The notes: generated by a model not told the origin, from the letters alone. A DNA stretch of 64,000 nt from Candidatus Binatia bacterium (GCA_035544215.1 DATKHY010000009.1:24453-88452); one strand, 5' to 3'. Positions 45,204 through 53,848 are shown, counted from the first letter of the stretch. Numbers and translations: made by a program.

Positions 45204-45845
45204 ATGAAGAGAACTACCTCGCGGCTCGGTGTCGCCCTAACAGTGCTTTGCATCGTCGCCCTGGACATACTGACGCCGGGGCGCTACCGCATTACTCCCG
45301 TCTGGCTTCTTTACGTGGCGGCGGCTGCGTCGCTCGGATCAATGATAGCCGCCCGGCTGTCGCCGCATTCGCCGCTCCTTCGACGAGTTGAGCGTATCGC
45401 GATGATGGCGACAATTGGTCTCTTGCTGCTCGCCAATTCGCTAAACCTCCTCGACGTGCTTGACGAGGTCGTGTTTCATTCAGGCAACGTGCAAGCGATG
45501 CCGCTGATTTACGCTTCGCTGGCGATCTGGTGCTGCAACATGCTGGCCTTTGCGCTGCTGTACTGGGAGATCGATCGCGGCGGTCCAGACGCTCGCGCAA
45601 GCGACTCGCCCGGATACCCTGACTTCGATTTTCCGGCGTATAGCGATCCCTCGAAGGTTCCAGCTGGTTGGCAGCCGGGCTTTGTCGATTATCTGTTCAT
45701 CGGTTTTACGACGACAACAGCCTTCGGCCCGACCGAAGCGATGCCGCTGACGGCGCGAGCTAAATTGCTTATCATGGCCCAAAGCATTGTCTCCCTCATC
45801 ACTATCGTCGTCATCGCCGCCCGCGCCATCGGCATCATCCAATAG
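45204..45845 (+). CDS. Membrane protein with potassium-channel-like pore segment
   Basis: 213 residues with about five hydrophobic helices. The C-terminal part FVDYLFIGFTTTTAFGPTEA followed by ARAKLLIMAQSIVSLITIVV has the layout of a pore loop between two helices, as in two-helix potassium channels, but the selectivity sequence TVGYG is replaced by TTAFG. It may belong to the DUF1345-like or channel-like families; conductance is not proven. Divergent from the sulfatase, with 99 bases between. Confidence 0.6.
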   Translation: MKRTTSRLGVALTVLCIVALDILTPGRYRITPVWLLYVAAAASLGSMIAARLSPHSPLLRRVERIAMMATIGLLLLANSLNLLDVLDEVVFHSGNVQAMPLIYASLAIWCCNMLAFALLYWEIDRGGPDARASDSPGYPDFDFPAYSDPSKVPAGWQPGFVDYLFIGFTTTTAFGPTEAMPLTARAKLLIMAQSIVSLITIVVIAARAIGIIQ

Positions 45846-46302
45846 GAACCGGAGCTAAGACCGGGCCACCCTGCTAGATTGAGACCAACGATGCATCGCG
45901 CATGCAGCTGCAATCGCATAGTCGTGCGAAAAGCCTTATCCCATATAGCGTCTTCGACGTCTAGCGGCTTTTGCAAACGGCATTGCAAAGTTTGCACGAG
46001 GCGCTGCGCCGCGCCGTCCCGATCGCGAGAGTTGAAAAAAGCCCTGTAAAATAAGGCGTCTTAGTCGCGTGCCTGGTGCTGCCGCGAGCGAGATCGAGGG
46101 GGGCCTGGTTTTAGGGCCCTTCCCCTATGCCCGCGCCGCAGCTTAGCGGGATAAGAGTTAAGCGATTCAAACGCGATCGCCGCTGCTCGCAACGCCTCGC
46201 AAAGCGGCGCAGCTGCGGCCATACGCGACGCGTGCATGGCGTGCGCCAACCGTTGAAGCGCGGCCGAGCTCGCCCATTTCGTGCGCGACGTGTGGCGAGC
46301 CA
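45846..46302. other. Spacer with dispersed repeat and start region of the zinc-knuckle HTH gene
   Basis: The dispersed palindromic repeat fills most of it. From 46162 on, an open frame without a canonical start runs into the gene at 46303. Confidence 0.5.
45925..46157 (+). repeat. Dispersed palindromic intergenic repeat, copy A
   Basis: Order on the plus strand: CATATAGCGTCTTCGACG, TTTTGCAAAC, the palindrome TGCAAAGTTTGCA, GAGGCGCTGCGCC, GATCGCGAGAGTTGAAAAA, TGTAAAATAAGGCG, and finally CCTATGCCCGCGCCGCAGCT-TAGCGGGATA. Related copies: 38488-38718 (inverted) and 56165-56355 (diverged). Confidence 0.65.
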
Positions 46303-46719
46303 GTGCTCAAGCGCAGGCGCCGGCACTGCAAGGCGTGCGCGCCCAAGGCGCGCCGCGAGCATGGGCTCCGCGCGATCGAAGCCGCACGCAAGGCGCTCGC
46401 AGCTCAGGCCGCCGCGGGCAACGATCCACGCCGCAGCGCCGTCGTGAACCAGGCGCGGAGTGAGGCGATAGCGGAGGGGCATCGCCGCAACCGCAGTTGG
46501 GCGCGCGAGCATCCCGGCCAGCGCGACGAGGTGTGGTTCAAGCGCGAGATCGCGCCGAAGCTCGACACGTTTGCGCTTAGCGAGATCGCCGAGGCGACAG
46601 GCTTGTCGCTCGCGGCCTGCTCGCGCATCCGCGCGGGCTCGCGCCCGCCTCACCCGCGGCACTGGGATGCCTTGCTCGCCCTGGTCAAAGCTGGAAAGGA
46701 GGCGCCGCGCCGAACCTAG
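46303..46719 (+). CDS. Zinc-knuckle plus helix-turn-helix small protein
   Basis: 138 residues from GTG, but the codons immediately upstream in frame read SCATCGEP and supply the first CxxC of a zinc knuckle whose second half, HCKAC, is inside the called gene. The true start is therefore probably upstream, perhaps the ATT at 46276. The C-terminal part FALSEIAEATGLSLAACSRI then RAGSRPPHPRHWDALLALV is an HTH. The gene ends 35 bases before a leader-type lipoprotein gene on the same strand. A remnant of the same 3' end sits at 56065-56177, again upstream of a GloVer lipoprotein. Confidence 0.55.
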   Translation: MLKRRRRHCKACAPKARREHGLRAIEAARKALAAQAAAGNDPRRSAVVNQARSEAIAEGHRRNRSWAREHPGQRDEVWFKREIAPKLDTFALSEIAEATGLSLAACSRIRAGSRPPHPRHWDALLALVKAGKEAPRRT

Positions 46720-46754
46720 CCAGCCACGAAACGTTCACGGATGGAGCAAGACAA

Positions 46755-47396
46755 GTGGGGATTTCACGTTTTAGCCGTGCGCTTAGCATTTGCGCGACCG
46801 TGGCATTTCTCGCAGGCTGCGGCGTATTGCAGCCACCGATCGGCGCGCCTGGCGCGATGCTCCAGAGCCCTGCACAGTCGGCTCCTGCGCGCTCCGGCTT
46901 TGTCGGATCCTATCGGGTTCTGCATGACTTCGGCCAAGGCGCCGACGGACAGGGACCGACGGGAACGCTGCTCGATGTGCTATGTAACAGTATACGAGGC
47001 GTCTTTGCTCAAAGACGCATTCAGCCGGTTGATATCATCTCGGGGGCACCAGCCCTCAAGGTTACGATGAAGCCAGATATCACGATTATGAATCATGAGC
47101 GGCGCCCCATTTTGGTGATGGACGTAAAATACAGGAAACCGATTCTTTTCGGACGCGAAGAGTACGGGCCAACATTTAACAGCTCTAGCATTTACCAAAT
47201 CCTAGCCTACGCCGAAGCTTGCCGATGCGAAGGGATGCTTATCTACCCTCAATTTGGCGAACAAGTGGACGTAACTATGAAGCTCAACGACATTACTTTC
47301 GGCATAACGACGATTGATCTATCAAAGGATGTGCGTAGCTCCTTTAAGTGCTTTTCCGATCGCATACAGCAGAAGCTCCTGCCCGAAGCCGCGTGA
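46755..47396 (+). CDS. Chimera: GloVer lipoprotein leader fused to McrC C-terminal nuclease domain
   Basis: 213 residues, GTG start. Residues 1-75 are a family leader (ISRFSRALSICATVAFLAGC, QPPIGAPGAMLQS) plus the first half of a GloVer repeat (YRVLHDFGQGADGQGPTGTL then LDV). From about residue 76 the sequence switches to the end of McrC: KPDITIMNHERRPILVMDVK gives the PD...DxK nuclease core and SIYQILAYAEACRCEGMLIY is the following helix/strand. McrC is the nuclease of the McrBC 5-methylcytosine system; no mcrB is present. The rest of the GloVer protein is missing. The protein would be exported and so unlikely to cut cellular DNA. Confidence 0.7.
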   Translation: MGISRFSRALSICATVAFLAGCGVLQPPIGAPGAMLQSPAQSAPARSGFVGSYRVLHDFGQGADGQGPTGTLLDVLCNSIRGVFAQRRIQPVDIISGAPALKVTMKPDITIMNHERRPILVMDVKYRKPILFGREEYGPTFNSSSIYQILAYAEACRCEGMLIYPQFGEQVDVTMKLNDITFGITTIDLSKDVRSSFKCFSDRIQQKLLPEAA

Positions 47397-47458
47397 CCCG
47401 TTAGCGTATAACGCGCCTCAATGCTTGACCGTATCCGAGCAAGAAGGAAACGAACGTC

Positions 47459-49264
47459 GTGATAACGCTCGATGATGCTGTCGAACATTATCAATCGCAA
47501 GTGCCTGGACTTCGTTCGAGCTTTCGAAGAACGTTAGCCGAGCTTCGGCAGCGAGTCACGCGCGAAGGTCGTCTCTTTACGCATTTCTACGTCGACGCAA
47601 TCTTTGAGGCAGCCGAGGAAGAGGTTCGTAAGCGAAATCAGCTTGCTGGAAGCAGCCTACGCCGTGCTATCGATAGCGGGCTGCCTTTGCGTGAGGATCA
47701 GGCTCAATCCGCGTTAGCAGCATGCTTCTCTCGCCTAGATTATCGGAGGGACTCCTTTTCGGACATTCCCGGCGCCATAACCGACGCGACAGATAACCTG
47801 GGGCGACGCGATACGGAACTGGAAAACAGATTCAGTCGCCACGTTGGCGAGATATTTGCACAAGCTGGGCAGGAGCAAATCGCCGAACTTAAGATGTATC
47901 TTAAGCAACGTGAAGAGAAGGGTGAGGCCTCGCAAAGGGAAAGACTCAAACTGAACTCGGCAGCTCTCTCTCTTTCGGTAGAAGCAATGAAGATGGACGA
48001 ACAACAACTTGCCATATTAGAATACCTCGAACGGGAGGGCGACGAGTTGATGCCGCCCGCCCGTATGGTATCTGAAAAGACGGGCATCGACTTTGGCACT
48101 ACGTGCGATGAGCTCACGATTCTTGAAAGAAGAGGACTTGTTTTTTGTGTCACGTTGCCGGGCCATCCCGTGCGAGATGGTCGCTTTCGCCTTGACGATG
48201 GCGGACATGCATTGCTTGCGGAAAGGCGAAAGGCTGCGCGATCAGTGACTACGGAGGTAACGGTGACTCAGGCTTCTATGCAAACGTCGAACGGCACTAT
48301 CGATCCAAGGAAAGTGTTCGTTGTGCATGGCCGTGACCACGCCTTTGCCTCGGCAATGAGCGATTTTCTTCGTTCGCTAGACCTGGTGCCGATGGAATGG
48401 TCAGAGGCCGCGGCACTCACCGGCAAAGGCGCTCCCTATCTCAATGAGGTATTGCGCGCAGCCTTACGAGTTGCTCAATCAGTCGTAATCCTCTTAACGC
48501 CTGACAACGAGGCGCGGCTTCGACCCGCGCTCTTGGCGAAGGACGAGTCAGATGATGAGAAGGAGTTCAGATTTCATCCAAGGCAAAATGTAGTTTATGA
48601 GGCGGGCCTGGCTTTCGGCATGGCTCCTGACCGCACGATTATCGTTAAAGCTGGGCCCGTCCTTATAGCGTCGGACATGCAAGGTTTGAACTACGTTGCG
48701 TTTGATGGCGATGCAGGATCACGTAATCGGCTTGCGGAGCGGTTGCGCGTGTGCGGATGCAAGGTTCAGAGATCCGGCGAGGGCTGGCTTCGAAGCGGCA
48801 TATTCCCGACCTATGCCGATCTCCTTGATAAATCACCCGAAGCGGCACCTCCTAAAACAAAAGAGGTGAGCGATCATGCGTTCGAAGTGCAGCCCCGGCT
48901 CCACTTACGGGTCGGTTCGGGTACGGGTGGTCCAGACGGCCATTACATCACAGGGTTTTTGAAGAATGTAGGTCGGGGTGTCGCCTACAATCCGACGCTG
49001 TTCTTGCCAGGTATCGGTGACATACTGCTGGATACGGTGATTAAGAAAGACGAATCTTTACCGCAAAAGATCCAATACGATAACAAAGACGTGTTTACAA
49101 GTTTTCTGTCGGACAAAACGGTTCGTGTTGGCTTTGAGGACGAGCTCGGAAATCATTACGAACAAGAAGGCCAGGTACAACAAGCGCTCACACCGGGCGG
49201 AACGATAGTTTCGTACGGAGTTAACGGCTTAGACAAACCCGAGCTGGTTGCTAATGGATCGTAA
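47459..49264 (+). CDS. Winged-helix plus CAP12/TIR-like nucleotide-binding protein
   Basis: 601 residues, GTG start. Residues 1-175 are helical; 180-230 (QQLAILEYLEREGDE, CDELTILERRGLV) form a winged helix; 285-430 form the TIR-like domain of the CAP12/Pycsar type, with KVFVVHGRDHAF, VVILLTPDNEARLR and HPRQNVVYEAGLAFGM carrying the likely catalytic Glu381. The last 130 residues are beta-rich. TIR domains of this type degrade NAD in antiphage systems, but no cyclase or other sensor gene is adjacent, so it may act alone. It lies 62 bases after the McrC chimera. Confidence 0.7.
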   Translation: MITLDDAVEHYQSQVPGLRSSFRRTLAELRQRVTREGRLFTHFYVDAIFEAAEEEVRKRNQLAGSSLRRAIDSGLPLREDQAQSALAACFSRLDYRRDSFSDIPGAITDATDNLGRRDTELENRFSRHVGEIFAQAGQEQIAELKMYLKQREEKGEASQRERLKLNSAALSLSVEAMKMDEQQLAILEYLEREGDELMPPARMVSEKTGIDFGTTCDELTILERRGLVFCVTLPGHPVRDGRFRLDDGGHALLAERRKAARSVTTEVTVTQASMQTSNGTIDPRKVFVVHGRDHAFASAMSDFLRSLDLVPMEWSEAAALTGKGAPYLNEVLRAALRVAQSVVILLTPDNEARLRPALLAKDESDDEKEFRFHPRQNVVYEAGLAFGMAPDRTIIVKAGPVLIASDMQGLNYVAFDGDAGSRNRLAERLRVCGCKVQRSGEGWLRSGIFPTYADLLDKSPEAAPPKTKEVSDHAFEVQPRLHLRVGSGTGGPDGHYITGFLKNVGRGVAYNPTLFLPGIGDILLDTVIKKDESLPQKIQYDNKDVFTSFLSDKTVRVGFEDELGNHYEQEGQVQQALTPGGTIVSYGVNGLDKPELVANGS

Positions 49265-49273
49265 GGCCGTTTG

Positions 49274-49567
49274 TCAAGAGGAGTCAGGTTGCTCCCGGGC
49301 TTGTGCAGCACGATGACGAATGTTCTCTGCGGCCTTTGCCTTAAACTGACTAGCGATTGACTGCACCATAGCGTTTCCTTTAAAGGACGCTAAACGGCGG
49401 TCGATCTCATCGTAGGCCTCTTGGACCGCGGCCTGGACTCTTTCCTCGTCGGCCGCATTAAAGCGCAACGGAACAATGTGCCCCTGTAGTTGCTGAAGAG
49501 CCTTTGAAACATCTTCAAGACTTTGGATTACCTGATCGAGTCCCTCGACGCGCAAAGAGAATCCCAT
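49274..49567 (-). CDS. Small hypothetical helical protein
   Basis: 97 residues. MGFSLRVEGLDQVIQSLEDV at the start then a helical body. The start is typical of small phage- or island-borne proteins of unknown function. It converges with the TIR-like gene (nine bases between stops). Confidence 0.45.
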   Translation of the reverse strand: MGFSLRVEGLDQVIQSLEDVSKALQQLQGHIVPLRFNAADEERVQAAVQEAYDEIDRRLASFKGNAMVQSIASQFKAKAAENIRHRAAQAREQPDSS

Positions 49568-49686
49568 GGTGGCCAGTACCTCGCGGCTAGGAGAAAGTTG
49601 CGGCGGAAACGACCCAACCCGGACCCGAACGAGGACTAGGACCGCAGCGGCGGGCGAAAGGCCCGGACCAGGGCGGACCCGAGCAG

Positions 49687-49718
49687 GACCCGGACGTTTT
49701 CGCGGTATCTGTATTATC
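49687..49718 (+). repeat. 32-bp direct repeat, left copy
   Basis: GACCCGGACGTTTTCGCGGT continuing to ATCTGTATTATC. The right copy at 50278-50309 matches at 29 of 32 positions. The two enclose a single gene. A run of GGACCC-like repeats lies just to the left (49610-49690). Confidence 0.7.
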
Positions 49719-49740
49719 GAAAAAGAAAGCGGGTTAGACT

Positions 49741-50217
49741 ATGGACCTATTCCAGCAACATGCTGCTGGCATCTCCGCAATCGTGGCAGCTTTTGCGTTT
49801 TGCGTTTCAGCCGGAACCTTTGTATTTTCGGCGGTACAGTATAAGCAGGCGAATACTCTTCGGCGCTTTGAGAAGTATTATGACATGAGCAAGCGTTTCG
49901 ATGACAATGAGACGGTGCAAGAGGTCATTGGGCTGCTTAGAGCTAGCGAATCCGAGAAACTCAGACAGCTGGCTCTTTCAAAGAAGGAAACATTTATTTG
50001 CTTCATAGAGGATGTCGCAGTAATGCAGAACTCTGGCTTAATAAACCCAGCACTTGCGGCATATACGTTTGGCTATTACGTGCAGACGTGTCTGCAAAAT
50101 AACGATTTCTGGGCAGGTCTCAACCGCGATGATCCTTTTTTCAAAACGTTTCGAGAATTCGCTACGAACGTCGAGGGTCGAATAGCGCTGGTTCATGGCC
50201 GCGACATTCGCGTGTAA
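49741..50217 (+). CDS. Single-pass membrane protein of unknown function, in a repeat-bounded cassette
   Basis: 158 residues. An N-terminal helix (ISAIVAAFAFCVSAGTFVFS) is followed by a helical cytoplasmic part with KYYDMSKRFDDNETVQEVIG. This layout recalls DUF4760-type proteins, but I do not assign the family. It is the only gene between the direct repeats. Confidence 0.5.
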   Translation: MDLFQQHAAGISAIVAAFAFCVSAGTFVFSAVQYKQANTLRRFEKYYDMSKRFDDNETVQEVIGLLRASESEKLRQLALSKKETFICFIEDVAVMQNSGLINPALAAYTFGYYVQTCLQNNDFWAGLNRDDPFFKTFREFATNVEGRIALVHGRDIRV

Positions 50218-50277
50218 CTACACACCGGTTCACTCGAACCTCCGAAGTCTGGGCCGGGGAAAAGCAACCAAGCCCCG

Positions 50278-50309
50278 GACCCGGACGTTTTGGCCCTATC
50301 TGTATTATC
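50278..50309 (+). repeat. 32-bp direct repeat, right copy
   Basis: GACCCGGACGTTTTGGCCCT continuing to ATCTGTATTATC; see the left copy at 49687-49718. Confidence 0.7.
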
Positions 50310-50392
50310 CATTATCCCGTGGATTTTGCCGAGGGATACTACACAAGAGCCCCGGCAGTTCCGGTGCCGCTTGCTTGCGAGGCTACCACGAG

Positions 50393-50866
50393 CTAAGCTG
50401 CCGCATGCAGAGGGCTTGGGCGGGGGCTAGTGGGTTTGCAGACGCTCCTTGAGTAGGCCCTTGTCGCGAACCAAATTGAAAGGGTCGGGAAGAAGTTCAG
50501 TATTGCGACGATGACCGCAAAGAACAAAGAGTTCTCCAGCTCTACTGAATCTACCGAGACCGTTACATGGCTTGGCGCGGCGGGTGAAAAGCTCAGCGGC
50601 AGGTTCATCCCGATCCGGCTACCCCAGACCGAAGCATAAGCGAGGAAGGCATACAGCACAATTAGTGCACTAACCGAAAGGCGCTTCCGCGCGGCGACGA
50701 CGCAGACAGGGATGAGCACTATCGAATATGCGAACACGCCAAGATACGAAATGCTAATCAGGCCTAGTAAGATTCGATCGAGGAGGGCTGTTGCTTCGAA
50801 AACGTAGAGTGCAACCGCACCAACGTAAACGGCGGGTGCAAATCGGCCAAGAGGCGACGTCTTCAT
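50393..50866 (-). CDS. Multi-pass membrane protein of unknown function
   Basis: 157 residues with four to five helices (AVYVGAVALYVFEATALL, ISYLGVFAYSIVLIPVCVV, ALIVLYAFLAYASVW, LFFAVIVAILNFFPTLSIWF). No family recognised. The ATG start is well placed and it lies outside the repeat cassette. Confidence 0.5.
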   Translation of the reverse strand: MKTSPLGRFAPAVYVGAVALYVFEATALLDRILLGLISISYLGVFAYSIVLIPVCVVAARKRLSVSALIVLYAFLAYASVWGSRIGMNLPLSFSPAAPSHVTVSVDSVELENSLFFAVIVAILNFFPTLSIWFATRAYSRSVCKPTSPRPSPLHAAA

Positions 50867-50941
50867 GCGTTTAGTGGCATTCTGCGCAGAGCCGCTCGGC
50901 TTATCATCCCATCGACTTCGACTGATACCCGCGGCAGAACG

Positions 50942-51952
50942 CTACCTTGCGGGGCTCACGACGGCGCCCCACACGTCGTCCTGCCTACCAAGGTCTACGC
51001 GTTTGATTGGGCTGCCACTGGGATATTTGAACGTTTCGAAGTACGAGTCGAACTTAGGCTTATTTGACGGCTGAGTAATAACCCCACCTTGAATCCAGAA
51101 CTGTGGATATTCAGCTCGCGCTTGCATCGCCAAAGCTACCGTCCCAACGATGGTCGCACCACTGCCGGAAATTTGCAGCTGATTTATTACGGTACGAATC
51201 TTCCTAGTTTGCTTAACCTCTTGATACGAGCCAAGGTCCAAGAATTGGCCGTCCCAAAGGATCGGTTCGAAATTCGCGCCACCCAGATAATTACCACCAG
51301 GGACGTTAATATTATGAAAGGTGCTGCTGCCACTCGAAAGTTCAACCAACGCAAAACTCTGATTGGTGTATATTCCGTTAACGAACAGATCGCCAACGTT
51401 ATCGTATGCAACGTCGCTGCTGTAGTAGATGTCTTTATCCACGTATTCTGTGGGTTGACCTTGAGCGTTCTGAAAAACGTAAACGGCATCGCTGAAGGTA
51501 ACTGCGACAAGGTTTCCGGTCACGGGGTCGACGGAGCAACCAACGGCTCTTGGGAGCGGTAAAAAGTTTATCGGATGCGTCCCACCGTGCGCGTACTCGT
51601 AAATGCCGCCGTCGGAATACTCAGAGGAACCAGCGATAAAAATATCTCCCTTTTTATCGGCACACTCGTATTGTGGCCCCACTATGCCGGTCAAGGCGCC
51701 AACCGGCTTCCCGGCGGGGTACGTGTAGACAAAACCGGTTTCATTGTCGTTTCCCGCGAGGTACAAAAGGTCGTTACGCTTTGCTTCCGGCAGCATCCAG
51801 GACGTGCCATGCGCGGTGTGGGTTGCGATCGCCGAGGTTTGCGGCATAGCGCCCGGAGCCCCGATCGGCGGCTGCGACCCGCCGCACCCAGCCAGCATTG
51901 CCGCGGCGACGCAGCTGCTTAGCGCACAGCGCCCAAAATCCAAGCTTCTCAT
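50942..51952 (-). CDS. Beta-propeller lipoprotein, type A
   Basis: 336 residues. Leader MRSLDFGRCALSSCVAAAML, lipobox LAGC, GGSQPPIGAPGAMPQ, then HGTSWMLPEAKRNDLLYLAG as in the product at 39790. Further shared blocks: YEYAHGGTHPINFLPLP, VGCSVDPVTGNLVAV and YDNVGDLFVNG. Probable exported propeller. A remnant C-terminus of another member lies directly upstream. Confidence 0.75.
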   Translation of the reverse strand: MRSLDFGRCALSSCVAAAMLAGCGGSQPPIGAPGAMPQTSAIATHTAHGTSWMLPEAKRNDLLYLAGNDNETGFVYTYPAGKPVGALTGIVGPQYECADKKGDIFIAGSSEYSDGGIYEYAHGGTHPINFLPLPRAVGCSVDPVTGNLVAVTFSDAVYVFQNAQGQPTEYVDKDIYYSSDVAYDNVGDLFVNGIYTNQSFALVELSSGSSTFHNINVPGGNYLGGANFEPILWDGQFLDLGSYQEVKQTRKIRTVINQLQISGSGATIVGTVALAMQARAEYPQFWIQGGVITQPSNKPKFDSYFETFKYPSGSPIKRVDLGRQDDVWGAVVSPAR

Positions 51953-52138
51953 CTACCCTTGCTCCATACTTCGTGAATGCTCGCTCTGCCAGTTCAGCGC
52001 CGGGCTAACGACGAGACCGTGTGGATAACGCACGCCGTTCGTAGTGGTTTTCCTAGGAAGTCCGCCAGCGGGGATAACGATAATAGGACGTTTCCAAACA
52101 CAGGACCCAGCACAGTGGTTCGGGTCTATTAACCTTCC
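51953..52138 (-). pseudogene. Orphan C-terminus of a type A propeller lipoprotein
   Basis: A minus-strand frame reading GRLIDPNHCAGSCVWKRPII, then GVRYPHGLVVSPALN, matches the end of the protein at 39790 (NRLIAPNLCGGKCTGDV...VHYPSGLVVSKAND). The original stop is gone and the frame ends at the TAG just before the ATG of the next gene. No upstream part survives, so the gene was replaced or deleted. Confidence 0.5.
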
Positions 52139-52336
52139 GTAAGTAAGTCAAACGGAGAGCAGGCGAGCAAAATCCTCCCCTGGCCTGCGCAAGGGTGGCC
52201 CTATGTGGCTGATTTTAGCCAGCCGAACGCACCTCCGCAAACTCCGAAGTGCAAAAAAGCTGGCTCGGGCCGCATCCAAGGCATTGGGGGGCCCTGACCG
52301 CTCTTGTAAAGCGGGAACAGTTCGGGTGAAAGATTT
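52139..52336. other. Spacer without recognisable gene
   Basis: Nothing coding is seen. A small hairpin (CCGCT...AGCGG near 52298-52315) is the only structure noted. Confidence 0.4.
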
Positions 52337-53848
52337 TTGAGGGTTGCAAGTAAACCTGCGCCTGAGGTGCTAACATTTCTCCTCGCTGCGGCCGTTGGTA
52401 CGAACGCTGAGCCTGCGCCGCCAAGAACGCTGGCCGGTGTTATGCTTGGCGCGACGTTGGCCGCCGTTACGACCGGTCATCCCAACACGAATAGTTTTCG
52501 AACCAGCTCCGGCACGAGATCGACTTGGAACACACCGGGGGGCGGCACCGTTGCCGTTTCTGCTGATCATGCTGCCAAAGTTGTGGAGATCGACTTTTTG
52601 GCGAAGCAGGGCGAGGATGCAGACATTGACCTGCCCTGCGTAAACAAGTTCCCGATTCAAGACTCCCACGTCAACCTTGACATCGCCATCGAAGGAAGCG
52701 CTTGCGTTCCGATCAGCGACGGCGCATATCGACTCAGGGACGGGTCGGTGCTTTTCGTTTGGTTTGAAGGCCCTGGAGACGGGCAGCTCCAGGAAGCGCG
52801 GTGGTACCGACCCGTATCCAACGAGAATCTGACGCTGCCAACCGCTCAAGTTACTGCAACCGTATACGAATGCGCGCACGATGCAAACGATAGTCCAACC
52901 CTTAGAATAGCTGACGTGGATCGGCTCTTTGCTTCAGTTCCGGTCACGCCGCAGTGGTCTTTTCAAGAACCCGTCTGGCAGACCACAGTAGCCTTACCCG
53001 TGGGCCACTACATTATTGACTCTCGCACCAAACATTGCACGGGGGAGAGCGAACAGCTAGTCGCAATTGCAGGTCAAACACGCCACGTTACTGTGACCCT
53101 TGATTATCAAGCCACGCCAACCAAATTCATAGCCAGAGTCGATGAGAATATGTATGCATCTGCGGTGTATGGCGTTTTGCCAAGCCTACCGTCGCGAGTC
53201 GAAATTATGGCGGCCGACAGCATCATCGGGGAGCAGACGCGCCGACCGGCCACGATTGACGGCAACTTTTATGAGTTTGATCACCTACGGTCGGGCCGCT
53301 ACGTCGTGCGCGTAGTCTTCGGAGACGTCGTCGCTAGTCGCGAAGTGGTCATACCAAAAGACGTGTACGGAGCAACGGTGCGAGCCGATCTCACGACGGG
53401 CGAGGCCAGCGAAATCGTCAGAACTCAAGCTGCGGGGACCGGATATTTTACAGTCAAGAACTACATGCACGAGAAGGTAGAGACCCACCGACTGGGCCCC
53501 GCGACCGTCGATCGCTGGACGAACGAGCTGACTGCGCCGAGCGACTACAATATACGAACGCAACGGATCGGCACGCCCGTCCTTCATGCCCTTGAGGTAG
53601 CGCAACATTTTCTCTCGTCCGATGAGAGGGTGCCGCCAGGTTTTAGGACCTTGTCGGCCTTCTCCATTGGGATCGGGGGCAGCAATTCCGAGATATTCGT
53701 GAACCTCGTGCCAGTCGACCTAAACGCGTGGCGACGAAACGGTCCCAAGAGACCTGAGAGCTGCTATGTGCCCGAATGGGACGGGAATCTGACGGTCGTC
53801 GTCAACGAGAAAGCTTGGCGGGTCGATGAAGTTGTTGTCTGTCCATAG
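52337..53848 (+). CDS. Large beta-rich exported-type protein of unknown function
   Basis: 503 residues from TTG; the start is uncertain. A weak N-terminal signal (VLTFLLAAAVGTNAEP) is followed by beta-strand-rich domains with paired cysteines (DLPCVNKF, GSACVPISD, VYECAHD, TKHCTGE), and a segment GNFYEFDHLRSGRYVVRVVF resembling a carboxypeptidase-regulatory-like beta-sandwich. No catalytic motif. It has no family leader although it sits inside the lipoprotein array. Confidence 0.5.
   Translation: MRVASKPAPEVLTFLLAAAVGTNAEPAPPRTLAGVMLGATLAAVTTGHPNTNSFRTSSGTRSTWNTPGGGTVAVSADHAAKVVEIDFLAKQGEDADIDLPCVNKFPIQDSHVNLDIAIEGSACVPISDGAYRLRDGSVLFVWFEGPGDGQLQEARWYRPVSNENLTLPTAQVTATVYECAHDANDSPTLRIADVDRLFASVPVTPQWSFQEPVWQTTVALPVGHYIIDSRTKHCTGESEQLVAIAGQTRHVTVTLDYQATPTKFIARVDENMYASAVYGVLPSLPSRVEIMAADSIIGEQTRRPATIDGNFYEFDHLRSGRYVVRVVFGDVVASREVVIPKDVYGATVRADLTTGEASEIVRTQAAGTGYFTVKNYMHEKVETHRLGPATVDRWTNELTAPSDYNIRTQRIGTPVLHALEVAQHFLSSDERVPPGFRTLSAFSIGIGGSNSEIFVNLVPVDLNAWRRNGPKRPESCYVPEWDGNLTVVVNEKAWRVDEVVVCP

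Noticed and set aside
47397..47458. CGTTA...TAACG hairpin after the McrC chimera as terminator
   Set aside because: Five-pair stem without a following T-run; too weak.
49566..49844. Plus-strand open frame of 92 codons
   Set aside because: It consists largely of the GGACCC repeat translated as RTRTRTRT and overlaps the better-supported gene at 49741.
49600..50320. Integron cassette (attC) interpretation of the repeat-bounded gene
   Set aside because: No RYYYAAC or GTTRRRY core sites in the repeats and no integrase seen.
50195..50452. Plus-strand open frame of 85 codons
   Set aside because: Covers the right direct repeat and overlaps the end of the 49741 gene and the 50393 membrane protein; arginine/proline-rich with no coding pattern.
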